Positions 8,126 through 17,128 are shown, counted from the stretch's first letter. The stretch is DNA of 39,751 bases from Hyphomicrobiaceae bacterium (GCA_023384095.1 JAHDXT010000036.1:1-39751); one strand, 5' to 3'. The notes: generated from the letters alone by a model not told the origin. Made by a program: numbers and translations.

Positions 8126-9352
8126 CTAACGCAATTCCGGGGTAGCGTCAAACAGCCGGCGGTGCTCGGAAACGGCAAAGCGGTCGGTCATGCCGGCGAC
8201 AAAGTCGCCGATGAGCCGGGCGCGGCGCCGCGGCTCGAGCATCGCCGCCTCGGCCAGCCATTGCGCCGGCATGGCGCCCGGGTCCTGCCGGTAGCGGGCG
8301 ACGAGGTCGCGCACGATGACCTCGGCGCGTCCCATGACAGCCACGACGCGCTGGTGACGATAGAGCCGCGCGAACAGGAACGCCTTCAGCCGTCGGGCTG
8401 CATCCGCCGTGGGCCCGGAGAAGGCGATCACAGGTCCGCCGGCGCGGCGGATGTCGTCGGGGCTTCCGGGCGCGAGGCCGGCAAGTCGCGAACGCGACTC
8501 GCGGACGGCGTCGGCCATCAGCACCGTGATCACCTGCCTGGTGACGCCGTAGATCCGGCGCGAGCCGTCGATGGCGGGCATGCGCTCGACCTCCTCGACG
8601 ATGGGCTGCAGCAGGTCCGGCACGCGCAGGTCGTCGAAGGCGATCAGACCCGCTCTGAGGCCGTCGTCGATGTCGTGGGTCATCCAGGCGATCTCATCGG
8701 CGAGAGCGGCGGCCTGCGCTTCGGCCGACGGCCATGCGTCGAGGGCCAGGTCCATTTGCTGCTGGAAGCGGCGCACCGCATGCACGAGGGTTCCGTCGCC
8801 CGGCCTGTCGCTCCCCATCGGCGGGCCGTTGTGCTTGACCAGCCCTTCCAGCGTCTCCCAGGTCAGGTTGAGGCCGTCGAAGCCCGCGTACTTGCGCTCT
8901 AGCCGGGCGACGATGCGGAAGCTCTGGACGTTGTGATCGAAGCCGCCGGCCTCGCCCAGCGCCGCGTCGAGCGCGCGCTCCCCCGCGTGCCCGAACGGCG
9001 GGTGGCCGAGGTCGTGCGCCAGCGAGAGCGCCTCGGCCAGGTCCTCGTCCAGGCAGAGCTGCCGGGCGATGCCGCGCGCGATCTGCGCCACCTCGAGGCT
9101 GTGGGTCAGGCGGTTGCGGTAGTGATCGCCCTCGTGGAAGACGAACACCTGCGTCTTGTAGGTGAGCCGGCGGAACGCCGTCGAATGCAGCACCCGATCG
9201 CGGTCCCGCTGCAGGGGGGTCCGAGTGGGGCAGTCCGGCTCGCGATGCAGGCGGCCGCGGCTCGGCAACCGGCTCGCCGCATAGGGCGCGAGTGCGCGCC
9301 CACCCGGCGATAGATCGGCCCCGTAGGCCCAGTGCTCCCGCTGCCGCTCCAT
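8126..9352 (-). CDS. dgt: dGTPase-like HD-domain triphosphohydrolase
   Basis: Members of this family hydrolyse dNTPs to deoxynucleosides and triphosphate. The N-terminal motif RDRVLHSTAFRRLTYKTQVF precedes the metal-binding HD site: RLTHSLEVAQIARGIA supplies the first histidine, and SLAHDLGHPPFGHAGE supplies the His-Asp pair and later histidines. At about 408 aa it fits the type 2 dGTPase-like subgroup, whose nucleotide specificity is often broader than dGTP. ATG at 9352 is preferred; an in-frame GTG at 9364 is possible. The gene is divergent from erpA and heads the block leading to argS and scpAB. Confidence 0.92.
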   Translation of the reverse strand: MERQREHWAYGADLSPGGRALAPYAASRLPSRGRLHREPDCPTRTPLQRDRDRVLHSTAFRRLTYKTQVFVFHEGDHYRNRLTHSLEVAQIARGIARQLCLDEDLAEALSLAHDLGHPPFGHAGERALDAALGEAGGFDHNVQSFRIVARLERKYAGFDGLNLTWETLEGLVKHNGPPMGSDRPGDGTLVHAVRRFQQQMDLALDAWPSAEAQAAALADEIAWMTHDIDDGLRAGLIAFDDLRVPDLLQPIVEEVERMPAIDGSRRIYGVTRQVITVLMADAVRESRSRLAGLAPGSPDDIRRAGGPVIAFSGPTADAARRLKAFLFARLYRHQRVVAVMGRAEVIVRDLVARYRQDPGAMPAQWLAEAAMLEPRRRARLIGDFVAGMTDRFAVSEHRRLFDATPELR

Positions 9353-9517
9353 CGTTCCGCCCACTTGGACAATCGAGCCTGTGCGCTTATGTTCAATCGC
9401 TCATGTGATAGGTGCGATTCCCTCCAGGGCGCAAACGGACCCGAGGCGTCGATCGCTGCCATCGCAGCTTATCTGGTGAACGCCCGAGCCCGCGCATGCT
9501 CAACCCCGGAAGGCGCC

Positions 9518-9850
9518 ATGTCCGAAGACTCCGTCATCCTGACCGAAAGTGCCGCCCGCCGCATCAGCGAGATCGCGGCGCAGGAGGCGCACAACAAGCT
9601 GCTGCGCGTCAGCGTGGAAGGCGGCGGATGCTCAGGCTTCCAGTACAGGTTCGACCTGGTCGCCGAGAGCGCGCCGGACGATCTGATGATCGAGCGCGGC
9701 GGGGCGCAGGTGCTCATCGACCCCGTGTCGATGGCCTATCTGGCGGGCTCCGAGATCGATTTCGTCGACGATCTCATCGGATCGTCCTTCAAGATCAGGA
9801 ACCCGAACGCCACCGCAGGGTGCGGCTGCGGCACCAGCTTCTCGGTCTGA
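9518..9850 (+). CDS. erpA: A-type iron-sulfur carrier, ErpA-like
   Basis: This protein carries or inserts Fe-S clusters into target enzymes. It is 110 aa with the three ligand cysteines of the HesB/IscA fold: Cys38 in GGGCSGFQY and Cys102/Cys104 in AGCGCGTSFSV. ATG at 9518 follows a strong GGAAGG five bases upstream, so the in-frame residues before it were left out. ErpA is preferred over IscA because no isc or suf genes are nearby. Possible clients in this window include LipA. The gene is divergent from dgt. Confidence 0.88.
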   Translation: MSEDSVILTESAARRISEIAAQEAHNKLLRVSVEGGGCSGFQYRFDLVAESAPDDLMIERGGAQVLIDPVSMAYLAGSEIDFVDDLIGSSFKIRNPNATAGCGCGTSFSV

Positions 9851-9865
9851 GCGCCGGGCCGGACG

Positions 9866-10219
9866 CTAATGCCACTGCACCGGCATCAGGTAGTACCAGC
9901 CGACGACCAGCCCGAACCACAGGATGGGGTAGAAGGCGAGGAAATAGGCGAGCTTCAGCCGTTGTGCCTTCTGCGCGACCCAGGCGGCACAGGCGCCCGC
10001 GACCGGCAGCAGCCAAAGCAGTATGAAGGGATACTCCAGCAGCTCCGGGCGCATGCCGACCCCGCGCGCCGTCGCCCACCTGATCGGCTCGGCCATGAAC
10101 AGCGACATCAATGCCCACAGGAACACCGAGCTGGCCGCGAACACCAGGTTCGCCGCCTGCAGCGCCATGAGCGGCGCGGGATCCCGGCGGCGTCTTCCTT
10201 CGTAGAGGGAAAGACTCAT
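9866..10219 (-). CDS. Small membrane protein of unknown function
   Basis: This 117 aa protein has no domain I recognise. After a short basic N-terminus (YEGRRRRDP) there are three hydrophobic segments. One is around residues 22-45 (ANLVFAASSVFLWALM), one around 62-82 (PFILLWLLPVAGACAAWV) and one at the C-terminus (LAYFLAFYPILWFGLVVGWYYL). It is convergent with erpA, only 15 bp apart, and divergent from xth. A GGGAAG stretch lies upstream of the ATG. The hydrophobic pattern and low strand ambiguity support a real gene, but its role cannot be inferred from context. Confidence 0.6.
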   Translation of the reverse strand: MSLSLYEGRRRRDPAPLMALQAANLVFAASSVFLWALMSLFMAEPIRWATARGVGMRPELLEYPFILLWLLPVAGACAAWVAQKAQRLKLAYFLAFYPILWFGLVVGWYYLMPVQWH

Positions 10220-10402
10220 GGAGGCGCACTTCCCTTGCAGAATTGCTGGTTAGCAACATGCAGCAAAAGCTGCTAATCGGCGGTGAAGACACTTCGTTAA
10301 CGGAGGAACGGGGCCCGGCAGCCGAGATCATCGTTAATTTCGCACCGTCTGACCGGCCATCCGGGCGGACCGGGCGGACTGATCTGCCGGCCCGCGGCGG
10401 GC

Positions 10403-11188
10403 ATGAAGATCGCGACCTGGAATATCAACGGCATCAAGGCACGGCTCGAAACGGCGCTGACGTGGACCGCCGATTCGCAGCCCGACGTGCTTTGCCTGCA
10501 GGAGATCAAGTGCGTCGATGACGCTTTTCCGGCGGCCGCCTTCGAGGGCCTCGGCTATAACGTTGCCGTGCATGGACAGAAGGGCTTCAACGGGGTGGCC
10601 GTCCTGGCCAAGCCCCGTTTCGACGAGGTGAGGCCAGGGCTGCCGGGCGCCCCCGAGGACGCCCAGGCGCGCTATCTCGAGGTCACCGTGTCCGGCTCGT
10701 TCGGCGCGCTCACCGTGGCGTCGATCTATCTGCCGAACGGCAATCCGGTCGGCACGGAGAAATTCGACTACAAGCTCGCCTGGATGGACCGGCTCTCCGC
10801 GCACGCGCGGCACCTGCTGGGCGAGGAGCATCCGCTCGTCCTGGCCGGCGATTTCAACGTCATCCCCGAGCCGCTCGACGCCAGGAATCCCGACAAGTGG
10901 GCGGCGGACGCGCTGTTCCAGCCGGCCTCACGGGCGCGCTACCGAGCGCTCGTCCATGGCGGCTATACGGACGCCATCCGCGCCTGCCATGCCGGCCCGG
11001 ACGTCTTCTCGTTCTGGGACTACCAGGCGGGGTCATGGCAGAAGAACGACGGGATCAGGATCGACCACGTCCTCCTTTCGCCGCAGGCGGCCGATCGGCT
11101 GGCCGCCGCCGGCATCGACCGGCGCACGCGCGGCTGGGAGAAGCCCTCCGACCACGTCCCAGTCTGGGTCGAGCTCGATCTCGGCTGA
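10403..11188 (+). CDS. xth: Exodeoxyribonuclease III / AP endonuclease
   Basis: This Mg-dependent enzyme cleaves DNA at abasic sites and removes 3' blocks in base-excision repair. The motifs of the exonuclease-endonuclease-phosphatase fold are all present: MKIATWNINGIKARL at the N-terminus, PDVLCLQEIK with the metal-binding Glu, GVAVLAK, VLAGDFNVIPE with the catalytic Asp and Asn, RIDHVLLS, and the terminal SDHVPVWVELDL with the catalytic Asp-His. At 261 aa it has the usual length. The start follows a GC-rich leader with no clear Shine-Dalgarno sequence. Confidence 0.95.
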   Translation: MKIATWNINGIKARLETALTWTADSQPDVLCLQEIKCVDDAFPAAAFEGLGYNVAVHGQKGFNGVAVLAKPRFDEVRPGLPGAPEDAQARYLEVTVSGSFGALTVASIYLPNGNPVGTEKFDYKLAWMDRLSAHARHLLGEEHPLVLAGDFNVIPEPLDARNPDKWAADALFQPASRARYRALVHGGYTDAIRACHAGPDVFSFWDYQAGSWQKNDGIRIDHVLLSPQAADRLAAAGIDRRTRGWEKPSDHVPVWVELDLG

Positions 11189-11208
11189 CGAGCGCGGGCA
11201 AGAGTGTG

Positions 11209-11465
11209 TCCGACTTGAAACGAAGCATATCAGTTCACGCCTGTTCCCGCTTTCCAGCGGCGGTGGGCCAGGATGAGGGTCGTCGGGCGGTACGAAAGGG
11301 TCGACTCTATCCCTCGATGGGGAGGGCGGCGCGCCGCGAGGCGCATAGGCTCGGCGCCGTCCTGGCGCAGCACCCGGTCGTCGCGCCGGTCTGGCCGGGC
11401 GTGCTCCTGCGCTACAGTGACTCATTCCCCGGACAGCCCCGCTGCAATTGGGGAGGGGAGAGGGT
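11209..11465 (-). repeat. G/C-run dispersed repeat, copy A
   Basis: The 415 bp gap between xth and trkA (11189-11603) holds no gene I can support. The complement of 11212-11338 aligns along its length with 22970-23105. Shared blocks include CGCCGCCCTCCCC, GCCCGA.GACC, GCTGG.AA, AGGCGT, CTGA and ATGCTTCG. A G-run (GGGGAGGGGAG, 11450-11460) resembles the other end of the second copy. The rest of the gap (11466-11603) contains only a short inverted pair, GGGTCAGAC/GGTCTGATCCC. Confidence 0.7.
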
Positions 11466-11603
11466 CGGGTTCAGAGGCAGCCGTGACCTCAGCGCGAATT
11501 TCTGCCCACCTCCCGGGGTCAGACTCCGCCGGCCGGGTCTGATCCCGCTCGACCCACTGCTGGCCGGGAAGCTCGCGACGAGGCGCAAGTCGCGCGCCGA
11601 GCC

Positions 11604-12980
11604 CTAGAAGTATTCCGGGCTGACCCGGAAAAGCTGCTCGACTTGTCGCACATGGTCGGAGCGCACGAACAGGATGGCCCTGTCCTTGGGCTCCAGCTCG
11701 GTTGCCCCCGTCGGGGCGAAGATCTGGCCATTGCGAATGATGGCGCCGAAGCGCACTCCCTCCGACATGTCGAGCTCCCTGATCGATTTCCCGACCACCG
11801 GCGCCGTCTCGATGGCCTCCGCCTCGATCAGCTCGCCCGCCCCGTTGTGGATCGAGTGCACCCCGCGGATGCGTCCGCGCCGCACGAACTGGAGGATCCT
11901 CGACACGGTGATCGCCCTCGGATTGATCTGCGCCTCGATGCCGAACGAACGCACCATCGCCGTGTAGGCGGCGCTGTTGACGAGGCACAGGCTGCGCTTG
12001 CAGCCGAGATGCTTGGCGAGCACCGAGGTGAGGATGTTGACCTGGTCGTCATTGGTGACGGCGACCATGGTATCGGCCGACTGCACCTCGGCCTCGCGCA
12101 GCAGCTCCTCCGACAGCGCGCTGCCGTGCAGCACCACCGTGCGCCCGAGCTCCTCCGAGATCTCCACCGCACGCGCCCGGCTGGCCTCGATCACCTTGGC
12201 GCGCACGATCTGCTCGCGCGCCTCCATCGCGCGCGCCACGTAAAGCCCGATATTGCCGCCGCCGGCGATGATGACCCGCCGGGCGAGCGGCTCCTCGTGG
12301 CCGAAGATCTTGAGCGTCCGCGCGATCTGGTCGGCCGGTGCGATCACGTAGACGTCGTCGCCGACCTCGAGCTGCTCGTCGCGGTGAGGGACGAAAAGCG
12401 TCCCCTGGCGCACGACGGCGACGATCACGGCCGGCAGGTCGGGGAAGAGCTCGGTGAGCTGCCGGATCGGCGTATCGACCACCGGGCAGTCCTCGCCGCA
12501 GGCGATGCCGACGGCCAGTACGCGCCCGTCGCCGAAGCTCAGCGTCTCGAACGCGCCGGGGAGCTGCAGCCTGCGCAGGACCATGTTCCCGACCTCGACC
12601 TCCGGCGAGATGATGAAGTCGATGGCCAGGCTCTTGCGCGAGATCAGCGGCGCGTAGTCCTTGGCGAGGTAGCTCTGGGCGCGCACGCGGGCGATCTTGG
12701 TCGGGATGTCGAACAGGCTGTGCGCGACCTGGCAGGCGACCATGTTCACCTCGTCGGCCAGCGTCACGGCGATCAGCATGTCGGCGTCGCGGGCCCCCGC
12801 GCGCTCGAGCACGTCCGGATGGGCGCCGTTGCCGACGGTGGCACGCACCTCCAGCATGTCGTTGGCGCGCTGCACGAGAACCGGGTTGATGTCGATGATC
12901 GAGACATCGTTGCCCTCTGCCGCAAGCTGCTCGGCGATGCCGAGACCGACCTGTCCCGCGCCGCAGATGATGACCTTCAT
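11604..12980 (-). CDS. trkA: Trk potassium uptake regulatory protein TrkA
   Basis: TrkA is the peripheral NAD-binding gating subunit of Trk potassium channels. The 458 aa protein has two RCK (TrkA-N plus TrkA-C) halves. The first nucleotide-binding fold starts MKVIICGAGQVGLGIAEQL and the second IIAGGGNIGLYVARAM near residue 239. A TrkA-C segment follows each, the last ending near GATELEPKDRAILFVRSD. GGAGAG lies seven bases before the ATG. In many alphaproteobacteria trkA follows ntrX and precedes hfq and hflX. Here ntrX is upstream, but the next gene is the convergent xth and no hfq is present. No TrkH or TrkG subunit is in the window. Confidence 0.95.
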   Translation of the reverse strand: MKVIICGAGQVGLGIAEQLAAEGNDVSIIDINPVLVQRANDMLEVRATVGNGAHPDVLERAGARDADMLIAVTLADEVNMVACQVAHSLFDIPTKIARVRAQSYLAKDYAPLISRKSLAIDFIISPEVEVGNMVLRRLQLPGAFETLSFGDGRVLAVGIACGEDCPVVDTPIRQLTELFPDLPAVIVAVVRQGTLFVPHRDEQLEVGDDVYVIAPADQIARTLKIFGHEEPLARRVIIAGGGNIGLYVARAMEAREQIVRAKVIEASRARAVEISEELGRTVVLHGSALSEELLREAEVQSADTMVAVTNDDQVNILTSVLAKHLGCKRSLCLVNSAAYTAMVRSFGIEAQINPRAITVSRILQFVRRGRIRGVHSIHNGAGELIEAEAIETAPVVGKSIRELDMSEGVRFGAIIRNGQIFAPTGATELEPKDRAILFVRSDHVRQVEQLFRVSPEYF

Positions 12981-13037
12981 GCCGAGTCTCTCCGAAGCAG
13001 GCAGCGCCCTTCTGGAGCCTAGTGAATCGATACCCTG

Positions 13038-13191
13038 CCGTTATCCCGGACGACGAGCCACACTTCAGTGGCGAGGAGATCCGGGATCCAGCATGAGAAG
13101 TGCCGAAGGCTCGATCATTCGTGTCCTCCGGACGCGTTTTGCGCTGTATCCCGGATCGGCGGTCGCTTCGCTCCCTGGTCCGGGATGACGG
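13038..13191 (+). repeat. Dispersed ~155 bp terminal-inverted-repeat element, copy 2
   Basis: The ends are CCGTTATCCCGGAC (13038-13051, one mismatch from copy 1) and GTCCGGGATGACGG (13178-13191). The interior matches copies 1 and 3 closely, including CTTCAGTGGCGAGGAGATCC and CGGTCGCTTCGCT. It lies in the 299 bp gap between ntrX and trkA. The rest of that gap holds only a GC-rich imperfect inverted repeat (about 13222-13276), a possible hairpin after ntrX. Confidence 0.9.
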
Positions 13192-13279
13192 GAATAAGGC
13201 GTTTGGTGCGGACCATTAGCCGCTAGCCGGGGGCCGCCTCGGCTTCGCTCCGCTCGGACCGCGGCTGGCGCCCCTGGTC

Positions 13280-14674
13280 CTATCCCGCCGCCACGCCGGA
13301 ACGATGGTCGGAGCTGACGCCGAGCGCCCTGAGCTTGCGGTGCAGCGCGGAGCGTTCCATGCCGACGAACTCGGCCGTCCGCGAGATGTTTCCTCCGAAA
13401 CGGTTGATCTGCGCCAGCAGGTACTCGCGCTCGAAGATCTCGCGCGCCTCGCGCAGCGGCAGCGACATCAGGTGCTCGGCGCCGCCGTTGACCGGCAGCG
13501 GCACGTTGGAGCCGATCTCGTCGGGCAGCATGTCCGCCGTGACGACGGCGTCGGGATCGCCGCCGCAGAGGATCATCAGCCGCTCGATGTTGTTCCTGAG
13601 CTCGCGCACGTTGCCCGGCCAGTCGTGGGCCTGCAGCACGGCGATGGCGTCCTCGCCGATCCGCCGCGGCGAGAGGCCGGAGGTCTGCGCGATCTGCTGC
13701 ACGAAGAAGGCGACCAGCTCCGGGATGTCCTCGCGCCGCTCGGCCAGGCCCGGCACCCTGAGCGGCACGACGTTGAGGCGGTGATAGAGATCCTCGCGGA
13801 AGCGGCCGTCGCTCATCTCGCGCTCGAGGTCGCGGCTCGTCGATGAGATGATGCGGACGTCCACGGACACCTTCTGGCTGCCGCCGAGCCGCAGGAACTT
13901 CTGCTCGACGAGCACGCGCAGGATCTTGCCCTGCGTCTCGACTGGCATGTCGGCGACCTCGTCGATGTAGAGCGTGCCGCCGTGGCCTTCCTCCAGCGCG
14001 CCGACCTTGCGCGGACCGCCGGTGCGGTCCTCGGTGCCGAACAGCTCCTCCTCGACCCGCTCGGGCACCATGGCCGCAGCGTTCAAGACCACGAACGGGC
14101 CGTCGGCGCGGTTCGATTTCGAGTGCAGGACGCGCGCGGCGAGCTCCTTGCCGGCGCCCGAGGCGCCGCGGATCAGCACCCGGCTGTTGGTCGGCGCCAC
14201 GCGCTCGATCTGCGCCCTGAGCTGGTTGATCGCCGTCGAGCGGCCGACCATCTCGGCGCTCTGGGTCGAACGCTCCCTGAGCTGCCTGACCTCCCGGCGC
14301 AGGCTCGATGCCTCGAGCGCCCGCATGGTCACCAGGATCAGGCGATCGGCCTTGAACGGCTTCTCGATGTAGTCGTAGGCGCCGCGCTTGATGGCGGTGA
14401 CCGCCGTCTCGATGTTGCCGTGGCCGGAGATGATGACCACAGGCAAGTCGGGGTGCACCTTCTTGATGACGGACAAGACCTCGAGGCCGTCCAGCCGACT
14501 GCCCTGCAGCCAGATGTCGAGGACGACGAGGTGCGGCCGGCGCTCCTCGATCGACCGCAGCGCCTCGTCGCTGTCGCGCGCCAGCCGGCAGCGATGCCCT
14601 TCGTCCTCGAGAATCCCCGACACGAGATCGCGGATGTCGGCCTCGTCGTCGACGATCAGGATGTCAGACGCCAT
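13280..14674 (-). CDS. ntrX: Two-component response regulator NtrX
   Basis: NtrX is the DNA-binding partner of NtrY in alphaproteobacterial nitrogen, redox and envelope control. The receiver domain (about 1-120) carries Asp53 in VVLDIWLQ. The AAA+ domain has a Walker A GASGAGKE near 170-177 and a Walker B-like GTLYIDEVADMP. The C-terminal Fis-type helix-turn-helix is GNISRTAEFVGMERSALHRK. The loop that carries GAFTGA in sigma-54 activators reads FGTEDRTGGPRKVGAL instead. That suggests it does not work as a classical sigma-54 activator, as known for NtrX proteins. GGGAG lies six bases before the ATG. ntrY ends 46 bp upstream. Confidence 0.95.
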   Translation of the reverse strand: MASDILIVDDEADIRDLVSGILEDEGHRCRLARDSDEALRSIEERRPHLVVLDIWLQGSRLDGLEVLSVIKKVHPDLPVVIISGHGNIETAVTAIKRGAYDYIEKPFKADRLILVTMRALEASSLRREVRQLRERSTQSAEMVGRSTAINQLRAQIERVAPTNSRVLIRGASGAGKELAARVLHSKSNRADGPFVVLNAAAMVPERVEEELFGTEDRTGGPRKVGALEEGHGGTLYIDEVADMPVETQGKILRVLVEQKFLRLGGSQKVSVDVRIISSTSRDLEREMSDGRFREDLYHRLNVVPLRVPGLAERREDIPELVAFFVQQIAQTSGLSPRRIGEDAIAVLQAHDWPGNVRELRNNIERLMILCGGDPDAVVTADMLPDEIGSNVPLPVNGGAEHLMSLPLREAREIFEREYLLAQINRFGGNISRTAEFVGMERSALHRKLRALGVSSDHRSGVAAG

Positions 14675-14720
14675 CGGTTACTCCCTTCCCCTTGTGCCGG
14701 TCATGCTGCCTCGCCAAGGC

Positions 14721-17000
14721 CTACTCGGCCGCCTCCGGCTTGACATCGATCCTGCTGCTGGACTCGTTGCGAACTGGAAGCGTGATGCGGACGAGCGCGC
14801 CGCGGCTGCGCTGCGGGCTGGGCGGGGCATCCTCCAGCGCCAGCACGCCGTCGTGCTGCTCGACGATCTTCTGCACGATGGCGAGCCCGAGGCCGGTTCC
14901 TTTGTGGCCCTTGTTGGTGACGTAGGGCTCGAGCAGCCGCGAGCGGTTCTGCCTCGGCAGCCCGATGCCGTTGTCGATCACCTCGATCTCGAACCTGTCG
15001 CCGAGGGCGCGCACGACGGCCTCGACGCAGCCCGACCAGCCGGGCTCGGCGCTCTCCGCCGCCGACTCGACCGCCTCGGTCGCGTTCTTGACGAGATTGG
15101 TCACCGCCTGCGTGATGAGCCGCCGGTCGAACGAGCCGATCAGCGGCTCGGCCGGGATATCGAGCTGGTAGGCCACGTTGGGGTTGCTCTCGCGGAACAG
15201 GATGACCGGCTCCTGCACCGCGTCGCGCAGGTCGCACGGCTCCATGACGGGCTTCGGCACGCGCGCGAAGGAGGCGAACTCGTCCACCATGCTCTTGATG
15301 TCGCCGGCCTGACGCTCGATCGTCGCGGTCAGCTTGTCGAACGTCTCGCGGTCCTCGGTGATGACCTTGCCGTACTTGCGCCGGATGCGCTCGGCCGAGA
15401 GGATGATCGGCGTCAGCGGGTTCTTGATCTCGTGCGCGATGCGGCGGGCGACATCGGCCCAGGCGGAGGTCCGCTGCGCCGAGACGAGCTCGCTGATGTC
15501 GTCGAAGGTGACGACCGTGCCCTGCTCCTCGCCGCTCTCCACCTCGCTTGTGAACTGCACCGCGAACGTCCGCTCCTCGCCGTTGCTGACCAGCTTCACC
15601 TGGTGCTGGTGCTGGTGCCGGTGCTTGAGGCTCTGGTCCCCGGCAGCGGCGTAGAGCGCGCCGAATTCCGGCACCGCCTCGTCGAGCCGCCGGCCGGCAA
15701 GCTCCGCGGCGCCGGCGTCGAGCAGCTTCTCCGCGGACCGGTTGGCGAGCGTGATCCGGCCCTGGCGGTCGAGCCCCAGCACGCCCGCCGACACGCCGGT
15801 CAGGACCGCCTCCATGAAGCGGCGGCGCTCGAGAAGCTGCACGTTGGCCGACACCAGCGCATCGCGCTGGGTCTTGAGCTCCGAGGTCATCGTATTGAAC
15901 GTCTCCGACAGGCGCCGCAGGTCCCCTTCGCCGCGCCGGACCGGCAGCCTGACGTGGAGATCGCCCCGCGACACCTGCTGCGCGCCGGCGATGAGCCGGC
16001 GGATGGGCGCCACGAACCGGCCCGCGAACCACAGCCCCGCCCAGATCGCGGCCAGCAGCGCCGTCAGCGAGATCATAAAGTACATCAGGCCATGGGCGAC
16101 TTTGAGGCCGCCGCGCCGGCGGCGCAGCTCCTGGTACTCCGCCACGCCCGCCTGCGTGCGCCTGAGATGGCCCATCACCTTGGGGCTGACGCCACGGACA
16201 ACATAGAGATAGGAGCCCGGATAGGCGTTGAGCCTGGCGACGGCGCCCACCCTGTAGTTGTTGGACGGCATCAGCAGCGGCACCTGCCCCGACTCGGCCT
16301 GGGCAATGACCTGCACCGGAGGCGGCACATACGGCAGCCGCTCGTCCTCGATGGCGCTGATGAGCGGCCGCCCTTGCGCGTCGATGACATAGGCGGCCGG
16401 CAGGTCGCGCAGGCCGGCATGCGCGATCACCTGGCTGCGGAGCTGCTCGGGATCGTCGCGCAGGACGTCGGCCGCGTCGTCGAGGTCTTTCGCCATGTTG
16501 ACGATGTCCGTGCGGATCACCTGCCCGTGCTCCTCGAGGTAGGCGTTGGCCACGTCGAGCGAGTTGGCGATGATCTGGCGCGTTCGCGACGTGAACCAGC
16601 TGTCGAGCGAGCGCGAGAATGTCGTGGTGGCTCCGATGGCGAGCAGGATCGCCGGCAGGGCCGCAATGATGCTGAACAGGCCGACGATGCGCACGTGCAG
16701 ACGGGCGCCGGCCTCCTTGTCCCGCCATGCCTTCGCGAGCCCGACGGCCTGCCATCCGATCACCGCGAACATGGCCAGGATGAGCACGACGTTGATGAAC
16801 AGCACCGTCAGAACGATGTCGTTGCGCGGCACGATCGGGGTGAGGCCGGTCAGGATGAGGTAGGTGGCGAGGCCCGAGACCAGCGACAGGATGACGACGA
16901 CGAAGCCGATCCAGAAGGCGAGCGGATTGGCCTCCGGGAACGGCAGCCGCCCGTCCTCGATCATGCCGTCTGTCGCCGGATCGGGATCAGCGGACGTCAT
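14721..17000 (-). CDS. ntrY: Sensor histidine kinase NtrY
   Basis: NtrY is the membrane sensor paired with NtrX. From ATG 17000 it has 759 aa. Membrane helices lie near 29-52, 62-87 and 104-126, followed by a periplasmic loop of about 180 residues, a fourth helix near 304-327 and a HAMP segment (FVAPIRRLIAGAQQVSRGDL). A PAS domain (about 390-505) follows, then the kinase core. The core has the phosphorylated His523 in [14 protein letters not shown], an N box (QAVTNLVKNATEA) and G boxes (VIDNGIGLP, GTGLGLAIV). The chosen start has GGAGAG eight bases upstream, so 13 in-frame residues before it were excluded. The PAS domain contains an odd His/Gln run, HRHQHQHQ. It is co-oriented with ntrX. Confidence 0.95.
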   Translation of the reverse strand: MTSADPDPATDGMIEDGRLPFPEANPLAFWIGFVVVILSLVSGLATYLILTGLTPIVPRNDIVLTVLFINVVLILAMFAVIGWQAVGLAKAWRDKEAGARLHVRIVGLFSIIAALPAILLAIGATTTFSRSLDSWFTSRTRQIIANSLDVANAYLEEHGQVIRTDIVNMAKDLDDAADVLRDDPEQLRSQVIAHAGLRDLPAAYVIDAQGRPLISAIEDERLPYVPPPVQVIAQAESGQVPLLMPSNNYRVGAVARLNAYPGSYLYVVRGVSPKVMGHLRRTQAGVAEYQELRRRRGGLKVAHGLMYFMISLTALLAAIWAGLWFAGRFVAPIRRLIAGAQQVSRGDLHVRLPVRRGEGDLRRLSETFNTMTSELKTQRDALVSANVQLLERRRFMEAVLTGVSAGVLGLDRQGRITLANRSAEKLLDAGAAELAGRRLDEAVPEFGALYAAAGDQSLKHRHQHQHQVKLVSNGEERTFAVQFTSEVESGEEQGTVVTFDDISELVSAQRTSAWADVARRIAHEIKNPLTPIILSAERIRRKYGKVITEDRETFDKLTATIERQAGDIKSMVDEFASFARVPKPVMEPCDLRDAVQEPVILFRESNPNVAYQLDIPAEPLIGSFDRRLITQAVTNLVKNATEAVESAAESAEPGWSGCVEAVVRALGDRFEIEVIDNGIGLPRQNRSRLLEPYVTNKGHKGTGLGLAIVQKIVEQHDGVLALEDAPPSPQRSRGALVRITLPVRNESSSRIDVKPEAAE

Positions 17001-17108
17001 TCGAACGACTCTCCCTCGGCCTGTCGCGCCCGATCGCATGAGCCCTTCTGCGGTCGCTGGCCGGTCTGCGTTTTCGCTCTGGTACGTAGCTATTCGGTCA
17101 CATTGATG

Positions 17109-17128
17109 GCGGCGCGCTGGCGCGCCGC
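17109..17128. other. Perfect GC palindrome in the ntrC-ntrY gap
   Basis: GCGGCGCGC and GCGCGCCGC (9 bp) are separated by TG. It lies in the 237 bp gap between ntrC and ntrY. No T-run follows on either strand, so it is not a standard intrinsic terminator. It could attenuate read-through from ntrBC into ntrYX or be a protein site. Confidence 0.4.

Noticed and set aside
6404-8902. An 832-codon open frame antisense to argS and dgt
   Set aside because: It runs across two unmistakable genes on the other strand and shows no domain.
17109-17128. Intrinsic terminator after ntrC
   Set aside because: The palindrome is perfect, but no T-run follows on the ntrC transcript strand and the loop is only two bases.
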